Assembly: GCF_900113415.1 (NCBI RefSeq)
Contig: NZ_FOPH01000006.1
Location: 124,001 to 188,000 of the forward strand
Reading direction: 5' to 3'
Length of the DNA stretch: 64,000 nt
DNA from: Oribacterium sp. WCC10
GTDB taxonomy: Bacteria; Bacillota; Clostridia; Lachnospirales; Lachnospiraceae
The translations under genes were made by a program, and so were the position numbers. This document shows positions 28,739-36,488 of the stretch, piece after piece. Positions within the stretch are counted from its first letter, which is position 1. Every line of letters begins with the position of its first letter. The notes under the pieces were generated by a model. That model was not told the origin of the DNA, ran no database searches, and worked only from the letters and a program-made list of their open reading frames with translations.

Positions 28739-29791
28739 TCAAATCTGATTTATCGCTTCCAATAGGGCTTTTACATCAAGGTGTGTGTACACCTTTTCGG
28801 TGAGAGACATGGCTCCGGAATGACCAACTATGCTTTTTATCATAGTCGGATCCACATGTGCTTCTGCTAACATAGAGATGCAGGTATGTCTGGTATCGTG
28901 TGGATTATGATCTAAGCCAATATTTTCCATTAAGGCATTCCAATATGTTGTGTGGTAGTTCCAGTAAGCAAAGTGTTCGTTATCCGGTGTATGAAGAAGG
29001 TATTCACAATCGGAACTTTCGTACCAGGACTTGTAGAAGGGCAATACTTTGTCTGCTATCGGAACTCTTCTTATGCCGCTTTTGGTTTTGCTGGCAACTA
29101 CATCGAAGTACTGTTCTTCAAGATTCACATTCTCTTTCTTTAGATCCAGAAATTCCGTTATTCTGCAAGCGTTATAGATAAGCATTAAAACAATTTGGAT
29201 GAATGGGTCATCCTTCATAGTCCAAAGTTTATCCACTTCACTTCTTGTAAACTTATTGTGATCACGTTTGTCCGGATTTTTGTCACTGTGTTTTAGGACA
29301 TCCACATAAGTTGAGTAATCCTTGATGCATATGTCATTCTGCATGGCATATTTGTAAAGCTGATTGAACAAGGTTTTTATTTTCTTTAGTGTAGGAAAAT
29401 TCTTGTTGCAAGAATCTATCACATATTGCAGGTCGGCAAGCTTTATGTCCCTAAAAGGCTTTTTGTATAGCGTTCCGCATACGTTATAGGACGCTTCATA
29501 GCCATGAATATTGGACTTGGATATCGTGGGGAATTTACTTTTGGACCAATATTCATATACATCCTGAAAAGTCAGCTTTGCAAGTTTAGTATCAAATGGG
29601 TTCTGGTGATAATCCGCCAACATTTGCTGACCTTCAGCACGTGTGCTGGCATAGCCCACAATAATGTACTTTTGTACCTGCTTTTCCTTTACAGGATCAA
29701 ATTCCCATCCATCGGTAATTCATACCATGTAGGGTTTTCTTCGTTTACCAGACATTTTAAAAACACTTCCATATCCGTTTGGTGATTTCAA
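28739..29791 (-). pseudogene. Tyrosine integrase with in-frame stop at codon 24
   Basis: Reading from TTG at 29791 (nine bases after AGGAGG at 29806-29801) gives a complete 350-codon integrase, except for TGA at 29722-29720. Before it the frame reads NGYGSVFKMSGKRRKPYMV, after it ITDGWEFDPVKEKQVQKY. The known family continues MVRITDG, so TGA replaces CGA. The remaining frame has the SAM-like core-binding domain and the catalytic domain: Arg in NACRITEFL, HDTRHT, GHSGAMSL and Tyr in KVYTHLD. An internal GTG at 29659 could give a 306-residue protein without the N-terminal arm-binding domain, but I see no good ribosome binding site for it. Confidence 0.8.
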
Positions 29792-29843
29792 ATTTTCAAA
29801 CCTCCTATGTTTTATTTACCCAGGATATTTATGATAAAAGGAC

Positions 29844-30374
29844 TTAACCTTCATCAACGCTTTTATCTTTTAACGTGATGTTTGAATAATATGAGAGCTC
29901 AGTCTCAAACCAGTGATCGAATTGCGCCTTAGAATGTGCTGTGTTATCAAGATTTTCTATTTCATCAGAATATCTCTCAAGAAACAGGCAAAGATCCTGG
30001 TTTAATTCCGCATCTTTGTTGTTTCCGTCAAATTTAAGGGTACAACTCCATTCCCCATCATTATCAGGTTTCTTAACAGTAACATCGAAATGTATACCAG
30101 CTTTCTTATTTAGTTCGTTAATTACATAAAGCACATCGGATAATGTTTCGAGATGTATTTCCTGTTTCTGATATCCGATAAGATGTGATGGAGAAACATT
30201 CAAAACTTTAGCGATTTCATTGAGCATAGCGAAAGATGGCTCTATTTCTCCGCTTTCATATTTTTGAACAGTGCGCATTGTCTTGCCAAGTCTGTCAGCA
30301 AGTTCAGTCTGATTCATGCCTGCAGCTTTTCTTGCGTCTCTTATTTTTATTCCTAAATCTGTTTTTTCTTTCAT
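29844..30374 (-). CDS. XRE-family transcriptional repressor
   Basis: 176 residues from ATG 30374, six bases after GAGGTG; a longer in-frame start has no site of its own. N-terminal helix-turn-helix (about residues 8-60, MNQTELADRLGKTMRTVQKYESG) of the Cro/C1 type. The C-terminal part is acidic and not recognised. Divergent from the small HTH gene, so it most likely controls the element's excision and replication genes through the shared intergenic region. Confidence 0.85.
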   Translation of the reverse strand: MKEKTDLGIKIRDARKAAGMNQTELADRLGKTMRTVQKYESGEIEPSFAMLNEIAKVLNVSPSHLIGYQKQEIHLETLSDVLYVINELNKKAGIHFDVTVKKPDNDGEWSCTLKFDGNNKDAELNQDLCLFLERYSDEIENLDNTAHSKAQFDHWFETELSYYSNITLKDKSVDEG

Positions 30375-30419
30375 GATATTCACCTCGTAACTGAATTGTA
30401 ACATGAAGCTGTGCGAATT

Positions 30420-30510
30420 GCAAAGACGTTATACGAATCAAAACGTCGTAAACGTGCTGATATATGAAACAAAAGGGCATATCATCAAAATGCGAACAAA
30501 TAGTTCGTAA
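30420..30510. promoter_or_regulatory. Divergent control region with operator-like palindromes
   Basis: The space between the two divergent genes has a palindrome CGAAC-AAATA-GTTCG (30493-30507) and a cluster of ACGT-centred steps at 30425-30455 (GACGTTATACGAATC, then AAACGTCGTAAACGT). These are the natural candidates for repressor binding. Confidence 0.45.
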
Positions 30511-30530
30511 ATCAAAAAAGGGAGAAATAT

Positions 30531-30767
30531 ATGACAGAAGCACAAAACTATCAGGAGATTCCACATTTTACAGGAAGAAACGTATCCATTGCGGAGATTG
30601 CAGATGCAATGCATAAGGACAGGCAATTTGTAAGGGTTGGGATTCAGAAAGGATATCTGAAATTTGGGGTTGCCTTTAAATCGGAAAATTCCACCGAATA
30701 CAGTTATTACTGTCCTGATAAAAGGGTATGGGAAGAAATCGGATACTTTTGTCCGGAAGCAGTTTAA
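30531..30767 (+). CDS. Small helix-turn-helix protein, possible excisionase
   Basis: 78 residues. The middle part SIAEIADAMHKDRQFVRVGIQKGYLKFG looks like a winged HTH of the excisionase/MerR kind; the end is aromatic. GGGAGAA precedes ATG 30531. Its place opposite the repressor in an integrated element fits a recombination directionality factor, but it could also be a replication or copy-control regulator. Confidence 0.65.
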   Translation: MTEAQNYQEIPHFTGRNVSIAEIADAMHKDRQFVRVGIQKGYLKFGVAFKSENSTEYSYYCPDKRVWEEIGYFCPEAV

Positions 30768-30779
30768 TGGCAAAAAAAA

Positions 30780-30869
30780 TAGACTTACCTGTTCGCACCA
30801 GATAAGTCTACAAGTAAAAGCCGGAGCCTTTATCAAATTCATTAAGAGTATAACAAGACCTCCGGCTTT
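30780..30869 (+). other. Two hairpins before the RepA-like gene
   Basis: First stem TAGACTTACCTG/CAGATAAGTCTA (30780-30791 with 30799-30810). Second stem AAAGCCGGAG/CTCCGGCTTT (30817-30826 with 30860-30869), perfect over ten pairs with a 33-base loop. They could attenuate transcription or shape the message between the small HTH gene and the ATPase gene. Confidence 0.5.
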
Positions 30870-30902
30870 ACACAACAGATAAAGAATGTAAGGAGGGTAA
30901 AA

Positions 30903-31880
30903 ATGGAAGAATTAAAGACTGAATTGAAACTGATTCAAATGTCATCCATTGAAGCAGAAGAAGTTTCATGGCTGTGGTATCCGTTTATACCATTCGGAAA
31001 GCTGACCATAATTCAGGGAGATCCTGGAGATGGTAAGACAACGATGGTTTTGAATATTGCAGCTAAACTCTCAAAGGGTGAAACCTTTGATGATCATATG
31101 ATCGGCGGTGATCCGATCAATATCATATATCAGACTGCTGAGGATGGACTTGCAGACACGGTAAAACCCCGTTTGGAGTCGGCAGGGGCAGATTGTACAC
31201 GTATAAGTGTAATAGATGAGAGTGATAAATCGCTTTCCATGGCGGATTCGAGAATAGAAGAAGCGTTGATACAGACAAAAGCAAAGCTACTGATATTGGA
31301 TCCGATACAGGCATATCTTGGTGGTGGAATGGATATGAACCGGGCCAATGAGGCCAGAGATATGACTAAACGACTCGGAGCTTTAGCTGAAAAATATAAA
31401 TGCGCAATTGTCCTTATCGGTCATATGAATAAGGCATCCGGAAATAAAGCGGCTTACCGGGGAATGGGATCAATAGACTTCTACGCTGTAGCACGAAGTG
31501 TACTTCTTGTTGGAAGAATTGAAGGGGAACCTAACTTGAGAGCAATGGTTCAAATAAAGAATAATCTGGCAGCATTTGGCAATTCAAAAGCATTTGAACT
31601 ATCAGAGGAAGGTTTCACCTGGATTGGTGATTACGAAATAACAGCGGATGAAGTGCTTGGGGGAGTTATGACAAGGGCGAATAAGCAGGAGAAGGCGAAA
31701 GAGATATTAAGAAAAATGGCTGAAACACGAAGTTTGGTTCCGAGTAGTGAAATAATGGAACATGCCAAAGAAGAAGGCATATCAAAGAGAACTATGGAAA
31801 ATGCAAAAAAGGAACTTGATATAAAAGCCAGTAAGCAAAATAACGTCTGGTATTGGAATTTGGATAACTATAGACATTAA
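30903..31880 (+). CDS. RepA-like AAA ATPase
   Basis: 325 residues. A RecA/DnaB-type ATPase domain (AAA_25): Walker A GDPGDGKTT (39-47), Walker B LLILDPIQAYLG, then a sensor His region VLIGHMNK. The C-terminal 70 residues look like a small helical winged domain (SSEIMEHAKEEGISKRTMENA). Such proteins act as helicase-type replication or maintenance factors of plasmids and mobile elements. AAGGAGG precedes ATG 30903. Repeats that could serve as its binding sites lie directly downstream. Confidence 0.8.
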   Translation: MEELKTELKLIQMSSIEAEEVSWLWYPFIPFGKLTIIQGDPGDGKTTMVLNIAAKLSKGETFDDHMIGGDPINIIYQTAEDGLADTVKPRLESAGADCTRISVIDESDKSLSMADSRIEEALIQTKAKLLILDPIQAYLGGGMDMNRANEARDMTKRLGALAEKYKCAIVLIGHMNKASGNKAAYRGMGSIDFYAVARSVLLVGRIEGEPNLRAMVQIKNNLAAFGNSKAFELSEEGFTWIGDYEITADEVLGGVMTRANKQEKAKEILRKMAETRSLVPSSEIMEHAKEEGISKRTMENAKKELDIKASKQNNVWYWNLDNYRH

Positions 31881-31888
31881 GGAAGAAT

Positions 31889-31971
31889 GCAACAATGCAG
31901 GTTGTAAGGGATTGCGGACTTAAACAGTGCAAGGTTGCAAAGTTGTAAATACTCTGCATTGTTGCGGACTT
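31889..31971. repeat. Inverted and direct repeats, possible origin
   Basis: Perfect inverted repeat GCAACAATGCAG (31889-31900) and CTGCATTGTTGC (31954-31965), 53 bases apart. Overlapping it are two direct copies of TTGCGGACTT (31912-31921 and 31962-31971), exactly 50 bases apart, plus further GCAAGG/GTTGCAAAG variants. No gene lies here. The setting next to a RepA-like gene suggests a replication or control site. Confidence 0.5.
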
Positions 31972-31988
31972 GAAGGAAAGGATATGAA

Positions 31989-32222
31989 ATGAAGAATGTA
32001 CTTATTTCAAGAGAACTGTTTCTGATGATTCTGAAATATCATTTATTTGGGATAGAAAGATTTGATGAAGATATCAGAAAGGGATTAAAAGACAAACTGC
32101 ATAGCATGGAAAGACATGATACTTACAGTAAGTCGAAAACGGCACCAACGGAAGCAGAAAGGGAGAAATCTCGCAAGGAGTATTTGGATATGATCGGGAT
32201 GCATCAGGATTACAGATGGTGA
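31989..32222 (+). CDS. Small conserved-type element protein, function unknown
   Basis: 77 residues, basic and helical, with no cysteine or catalytic motif. The first half is hydrophobic (LISRELFLMILKYHLFG), the second is rich in Lys and Glu (TEAEREKSRKEYLDMIGM). AAGGAAAGG precedes ATG 31989. Short proteins of this kind are common between replication and mobilization genes of clostridial elements. I give no function. Confidence 0.65.
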   Translation: MKNVLISRELFLMILKYHLFGIERFDEDIRKGLKDKLHSMERHDTYSKSKTAPTEAEREKSRKEYLDMIGMHQDYRW

Positions 32223-32243
32223 TTCTGCTTACAGAGATAGTAC

Positions 32244-32388
32244 GAGCGTGTGAAACACGCTTGTTGATAATCCGGCAAAAATGCTTATCGATTATGCGGA
32301 GCGGAACTCCGCGAACATAATCGATAACCCTCTATGGATAATGACACTACGTATCATTATCCGGGGGCTCTGCGAGGCGGATAGAGCC
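32244..32388. other. Array of four hairpins, possible oriT or single-strand origin
   Basis: Four stem-loops in a row without a gene: AGCGTGT/ACACGCT (32245-32261); TTATCGATTATG/CATAATCGATAA (32285-32296 with 32316-32327, perfect) with an inner GCGGAG/CTCCGC; GGATAATGA/TCATTATCC (32336-32344 with 32354-32362); GGCTCT/AGAGCC (32366-32388). They lie just before the mobilization gene, where a transfer origin or lagging-strand origin is expected. Confidence 0.55.
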
Positions 32389-32427
32389 ATTCTATATGCA
32401 TATGAATCAAGATGGAAAGGAGTTTGG

Positions 32428-33165
32428 ATGATATCGTATTCGTTACATCTGTCAAATAAAAAGCATGCATTGAACACTATAAAAAAGGTTAGTACTGCTA
32501 GTAAACATAATATGAGACAATTTAAAAGCGAAGATTATTGCAAAGATAATATCGTTGTAATAAGGGGAAGTGATAATATCCTTGAGGATGTGAAGAAAAA
32601 GTATCATGAAGAATTTGATGAAGCATTGGTTAAGTACAATGAGGGTAAAAGATCAGACCGTAAGATACAGGATTACCTAAAATATGTGTCGGAAAGTGGG
32701 AAGAACGATGTGGCAGCGGAGATAATAATTCAGCTGGGAGATGAAGAATTTTGGCATGACAAGTCGATGGATCTGCAGAGAAAGATGGTTCCGATACTTG
32801 AAGAACAGGTTCGGCATCTGGAGGAACTTGAGGAAATAGAAACAAAGGTCCAGGTAAATGAGGAAAAACTTGAAGAATTTGATGTTAAGGCAGAAGAAAC
32901 CATTAACAAGCTTGTTGAAACTGAGGCACAGAAGGGATTTATGAGATATGCTTTCTTAAAGGAACCTAAAACGATGCTTGGGAAAATAGTATCAGAAGCC
33001 TGGAAAAAGTTCAGAGACTGGTGGGATAGACATAAGCGTCCGGAAATAGAGGGAAATGTTAGAAAAAGTGTTCTTGGACAGCTGGCAAACTATAAGAAGC
33101 AAGTTGCGGAAGAGAGTCGGATCAGACCGGTTCCGGTAAAGAATAAGGGGATGAATAGAGACTGA
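32428..33165 (+). CDS. Truncated MobV/Pre-type mobilization protein
   Basis: 245 residues from ATG 32428 behind GGAAAGGAG. The N-terminal part matches the Mob/Pre relaxase family: SKHNMRQF (HNxR motif), YHEEFDEALVKYN, RSDRKIQDY and EIIIQLGDEEFW. The family's later HxDExxPHxH metal-binding motif is absent. The chain goes directly from VRHLEELEEIE into a coiled-coil and a basic tail, and is about half the usual 400-500 residues. I infer an in-frame internal deletion, so DNA nicking is unlikely. Frame upstream of 32428 runs through the hairpin array and is not coding. Confidence 0.7.
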   Translation: MISYSLHLSNKKHALNTIKKVSTASKHNMRQFKSEDYCKDNIVVIRGSDNILEDVKKKYHEEFDEALVKYNEGKRSDRKIQDYLKYVSESGKNDVAAEIIIQLGDEEFWHDKSMDLQRKMVPILEEQVRHLEELEEIETKVQVNEEKLEEFDVKAEETINKLVETEAQKGFMRYAFLKEPKTMLGKIVSEAWKKFRDWWDRHKRPEIEGNVRKSVLGQLANYKKQVAEESRIRPVPVKNKGMNRD

Positions 33166-33190
33166 ATAATATCAATCTTTATCGTTATTG

Positions 33191-33219
33191 ACGGGAGCGT
33201 GGCACGCTTCCGTTTTTTT
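33191..33219 (+). terminator. Terminator after the mobilization gene
   Basis: ACGGGAGCGT (33191-33200) pairs with ACGCTTCCGT (33204-33213) followed by TTTTTT. Closes the replication-mobilization transcript. Confidence 0.9.
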
Positions 33220-33250
33220 AATAAGACAGAGATTACTATTTCACTGCAAA

Positions 33251-33276
33251 AACGACGTCGTTCGCTACATTATAAT
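33251..33276 (+). promoter_or_regulatory. Palindrome and -10 box before the two-component genes
   Basis: Perfect 12-base palindrome AACGACGTCGTT (33251-33262) sits where a -35 box would be, ahead of a perfect TATAAT (33271-33276). The missing -35 and the palindrome suggest a regulated promoter, perhaps controlled by the response regulator or the XRE repressor. Confidence 0.45.
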
Positions 33277-33339
33277 GAAAAGTAGAACATATTATGGCTA
33301 TATAATAATAGTTCATTCAATGATGAAAGGAATCCGGAA

Positions 33340-34062
33340 ATGAATATAGCTTTATGCGATGATGATATTAATATTAATAGCCAATTGACAGATCTGATAA
33401 AGAAGCAATGTAAAGATGCAAATATCAGTTGCTTTAAGGGAAGTGAGGATCTTCTTTCTTGCACAGATTTTTTCGATATATATTTCCTTGATATCGAAAT
33501 GGGAGAAATATCCGGGATGGAGCTTGCAAGGCGCATTCGTGAGGAGCAGGGAGAGACCGGGAAGCGAAGCATACTCATATTTGTGACCGCCTACAGAGAG
33601 TATATGGAAGAAGCTTTTGATGTAAATGCTTTTCATTATCTTGTGAAGCCGATTAAGGAAAGCAAGTTTTCAGATGTGTTTCAACGGGCGCTTAAAGAGG
33701 TTCGGTCTTCTGACGAACAAAGAAATAAATATGTGATCATTAAAGACGGGGATAATAGGAAAAAAATCCTGTTTTCCGAGATTCAGTATATCGAAAGCAA
33801 TGACAGGAAGGTGGTTTTCCATACAGACAGTGGACTCGCAGAAACCTATGCCAGAATGTGCGATCTTGAAAATGAATTGGGGGATACTTTCTTTAGGTGC
33901 CATAGGTGCTATCTTGTGAATTTCGAAAAGGTGGCGGCTTATTCCGTGAACAGCATTCGGGTACTAAACGGCGACAGCATTATCATTGCCGAAAAGAAGT
34001 ATACGGATTTCGTCAAAGCGTTTCTTCACTACGCCAAAAACGGAGGTATCGTGAATGTTTGA
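33340..34062 (+). CDS. LytTR response regulator, AgrA-like
   Basis: 240 residues. N-terminal receiver domain with acidic pocket D7-D9 and phosphoacceptor D51 (YFLDIEMG), Lys in LVKPIKES. C-terminal LytTR DNA-binding domain (about 130-235) with IQYIESNDRKVVFHTD and FFRCHRCYLVNFEKV. AAAGGAAT precedes ATG 33340. It overlaps the kinase gene by eight bases. Architecture is that of peptide quorum-sensing regulators, but no agrB/agrD-like pair is adjacent. Confidence 0.9.
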   Translation: MNIALCDDDININSQLTDLIKKQCKDANISCFKGSEDLLSCTDFFDIYFLDIEMGEISGMELARRIREEQGETGKRSILIFVTAYREYMEEAFDVNAFHYLVKPIKESKFSDVFQRALKEVRSSDEQRNKYVIIKDGDNRKKILFSEIQYIESNDRKVVFHTDSGLAETYARMCDLENELGDTFFRCHRCYLVNFEKVAAYSVNSIRVLNGDSIIIAEKKYTDFVKAFLHYAKNGGIVNV

Positions 34063-35527
34063 CCTTTTGACTATTACATTGACACTGCCGATATATGTAT
34101 CAGATGCAATTTTCAGTGGGATATACGTAGCTGCGTTTCTAAAACCGAAACACTCCATAAAGCTAATACACATTCTCTGGACAACCATTTACCTTTCAGT
34201 GGAAGCTGTACTATATAAAGTGATGGACACGCAAACCGTTGCATTTCGTACATTGTTGGACCTTACATTGCTGTACCTTCTTGAGCTTTTGTTTTTTGAA
34301 CGGGATTTCAAAAGGCAGACATTCGCCGCCATAAGCTTTACCGCCGGAAAAGAGTTGATCAGAAACATCGGAAGTGTCGGCTATTACCTAATCTCCCAAG
34401 CAACTTGGGGCATGTTTGAAAGCCTCGTTCTTGAACCCGAAAACCTAACCGTGGAAAAAGCAGATATGTTTCTCAATATCTATCTTTTCGCTCAAAGCTT
34501 AGCATCCGTAGCCATATATGTGGGGCTAATGTTTACATATCTCAAAGTCCTCAGTGGAAAATATATCCACAAAGGCTACGAGCCAAGCCCAGGGGAAAGC
34601 ATATTTTTGATACTCCCCTGCATTACCGGCCTTGGGGTGTCCATGACTTTGCGTGTGATCATATTGAAAATCAACGAAAGATTATCCCTGCTGATTTATG
34701 ACAAGGTTCCGGAGGTTCTCATATGGATCATAGTCATTTGCGTATTGCTCCTTGGCTCCATCATTGCCGCCATGATGCTGTTTCAATATCTTATTGAACG
34801 TAATGAAGAGAGACGAAAGCAGGCCATCCTTGAAAAACAGATGGAGCAGCTTCACAGGGAAATCGAAGATGTTGAAAATATATATTCTGACCTGCGGGGA
34901 CTGAAGCATGATATGAGGAATCACCTGAACAATATCATGCAGTATGTTAAGAACACCGGAAATGATAGGTCGGAGATAGACGGATACCTCTGCGGGTTGG
35001 AGAATGCAGTAAATAAACTGGATTTTTCATCAAAGAGCGGGAATCCCATCACGGACATCATTATTTATCAACGGATGCAGGAAGCGAAGAGGAGTGGGAT
35101 TTCCTTTGAGTCGGAGTTTGTTGCACCAGGGTCCGGGCGCATAGAGGAAGATTTTGTTGCGTCGGGCTACGGATACATAGATATTTATGATATTGCTGTC
35201 ATTTTGGATAATGCTTTAGACAATGCCTTTGAAGCTTGTCGAAAGGTGGAAGGTGCAAGAGAAATCACTCTTAAGTCCTATATGAAAGGAACCTTGTATT
35301 TTATTGAGATTGAAAATGTATTTGACGGGCAGGTAACTTTTGACAAGGACACCAGGCTTCCTGTGACGAGTAAAACGGATAAGCATTTGCATGGGATTGG
35401 GATGTCGAATATTCAAAAATGCGCAAGAAAATATATGGGGGATGTAGACATTGAGATTTATAATAAAGGAGAAAGACAGATGTTTTGTTTGACAGTTATG
35501 ATGAATAATAAGTGCACAAGGAATTGA
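34055..35527 (+). CDS. GHKL sensor histidine kinase, AgrC-like
   Basis: 490 residues. Six or seven membrane helices in residues 1-245, a coiled-coil linker, then H-box GLKHDMRNHLNNI with phospho-His 285, N-box DNALDNAFEAC and G-box HGIGMSNIQKCA. This is the form that senses small peptides in Agr-type systems. Its translation is coupled to the regulator by overlap. The ligand gene is not obvious; a very short hydrophobic frame overlaps its stop codon. Confidence 0.9.
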   Translation: MFDLLTITLTLPIYVSDAIFSGIYVAAFLKPKHSIKLIHILWTTIYLSVEAVLYKVMDTQTVAFRTLLDLTLLYLLELLFFERDFKRQTFAAISFTAGKELIRNIGSVGYYLISQATWGMFESLVLEPENLTVEKADMFLNIYLFAQSLASVAIYVGLMFTYLKVLSGKYIHKGYEPSPGESIFLILPCITGLGVSMTLRVIILKINERLSLLIYDKVPEVLIWIIVICVLLLGSIIAAMMLFQYLIERNEERRKQAILEKQMEQLHREIEDVENIYSDLRGLKHDMRNHLNNIMQYVKNTGNDRSEIDGYLCGLENAVNKLDFSSKSGNPITDIIIYQRMQEAKRSGISFESEFVAPGSGRIEEDFVASGYGYIDIYDIAVILDNALDNAFEACRKVEGAREITLKSYMKGTLYFIEIENVFDGQVTFDKDTRLPVTSKTDKHLHGIGMSNIQKCARKYMGDVDIEIYNKGERQMFCLTVMMNNKCTRN

Positions 35528-35595
35528 CTGCAAGAATAGTGGTGTTCACTGCAATTGCATTATATCTGGTTTCTGACCTCCGAAGTAAAGATTAG
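35524..35595 (+). CDS. Possible 23-residue hydrophobic peptide
   Basis: TTG at 35524 overlaps the kinase TGA (TTGA), a translational-coupling arrangement. The product would be basic start, hydrophobic core IVVFTAIALYLV, charged end SDLRSKD, then TAG. AAGG lies only two bases before the TTG. It could be a tiny membrane peptide or signal precursor for the adjacent kinase, or it may not be translated at all. Confidence 0.25.
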   Translation: MTARIVVFTAIALYLVSDLRSKD

Positions 35596-35611
35596 ATGAA
35601 GGAGGTTTGAA

Positions 35612-36358
35612 ATGGCAGTAGAGATTAATGATACATATGGAAAATATGTCGGCAATAATGTAAATCCAAAGATAATAAAACGAGGAAAGAACTCCGGAAT
35701 CAGACGAGACACAGAGATGGGAGACAGAGCCGGAGAGTCAGTAGTTGAAGTGTTGCTAAACCAAAAAGATACCCTGGAGATTTCCGAACAGGGTAGGACA
35801 GCCTTAAAGGAAAAACAGGCAGTGGAGGATACAAAATCCAATCTGTCATTTGATACAGTTGATGATCTTTCAAAATACCTTTATGAGAACTTCAACATTG
35901 TAAAACAGGGCATGGCGGAAATCTCATCAAAATACCTGAGAGATTGTCTCACGGATCCGGGCAAACGCCAGTCTCTTTTCGAAAATTTAAAGGCAGCAGA
36001 TGAAGCTCTAGAAGAAAAACAGGGAGAAGTAGGTTTCCAAAGCATGAAGATAAAAATTGACGATGATGGAGAAGTCACAACGGAATCCACCAGTAAATCT
36101 GTGGCTGTCAACGAACAAAAGCGAAGGAGACAGATTGCAGCAGCTGCTACCAGAGGTGACATGCAGGCAATCATCGCCTTGCTGGAACAGGATCTTCAGG
36201 AGGTGGAAGCAGGACTTGAAGAAAATGCCTGCGACGAAAGAGAAGTGGAAAAGGTGAAAGCACTTCTTTCGGAGGCAAAACAGAAGATGGCATCCCTTCC
36301 TGACCGTGAACCCACACCGGAAGAACAAGCTATAATGATGATGAATACCTTGATGTAA
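35612..36358 (+). CDS. Hypothetical protein, acidic and helical
   Basis: 248 residues, no signal peptide or membrane helix, rich in Glu and Lys with predicted long helices (EALEEKQGEVGFQ, QDLQEVEAGLEENACDEREVEKVKALL). AAGGAGG precedes ATG 35612. It follows the kinase gene in the same direction. I do not recognise a family; its size and position suggest cargo or a partner of the two-component genes. Confidence 0.7.
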   Translation: MAVEINDTYGKYVGNNVNPKIIKRGKNSGIRRDTEMGDRAGESVVEVLLNQKDTLEISEQGRTALKEKQAVEDTKSNLSFDTVDDLSKYLYENFNIVKQGMAEISSKYLRDCLTDPGKRQSLFENLKAADEALEEKQGEVGFQSMKIKIDDDGEVTTESTSKSVAVNEQKRRRQIAAAATRGDMQAIIALLEQDLQEVEAGLEENACDEREVEKVKALLSEAKQKMASLPDREPTPEEQAIMMMNTLM

Positions 36359-36380
36359 AAATATTACTTTATAAAATGTA

Positions 36381-36412
36381 AATGGAGTCGGTAAAACGGT
36401 ACCGACTCCATT
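36381..36412 (+). terminator. Hairpin at the right end of the element
   Basis: AATGGAGTCGGT (36381-36392) pairs perfectly with ACCGACTCCATT (36401-36412), followed at a distance by TTTTTTT (36426-36432). Likely terminator of the two-component transcript. Confidence 0.7.
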
Positions 36413-36488
36413 CAAGTATACATCTATTTTTTTCTAATAGTAGCCATAGTATTCATCCCTCAATTCCTCAAACGGAAAGTTATACAAG

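Larger units (their letters stand above)
28694..36412. mobile_element. Integrated, apparently disabled mobilizable element
   Basis: An island directly after rpsI with the usual module order: integrase at the left end, divergent XRE repressor and small HTH protein, RepA-like ATPase, MobV-type mobilization protein, then cargo (a LytTR two-component system and a conserved hypothetical protein). The left edge is put at the repeats next to the integrase stop, the right edge at the last hairpin before broken genes; I found no convincing attachment duplication, so both edges are estimates. Integrase and mobilization protein both carry disabling-looking changes. Confidence 0.65.

Noticed and set aside
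29657-29659. GTG as the true integrase start
   Set aside because: The upstream frame encodes the family's N-terminal domain and has an AGGAGG site, interrupted only by one TGA; no good site precedes this GTG.
32281-32427. N-terminal extension of the mobilization protein by 49 residues
   Set aside because: The stretch is built of perfect inverted repeats, and a good ribosome binding site precedes ATG 32428, which matches family starts.
33275-33343. 22-residue frame overlapping the response regulator start as a possible signal peptide gene
   Set aside because: Its ATG overlaps the TATAAT box, so it would lie before or at the transcription start and has no ribosome binding site.
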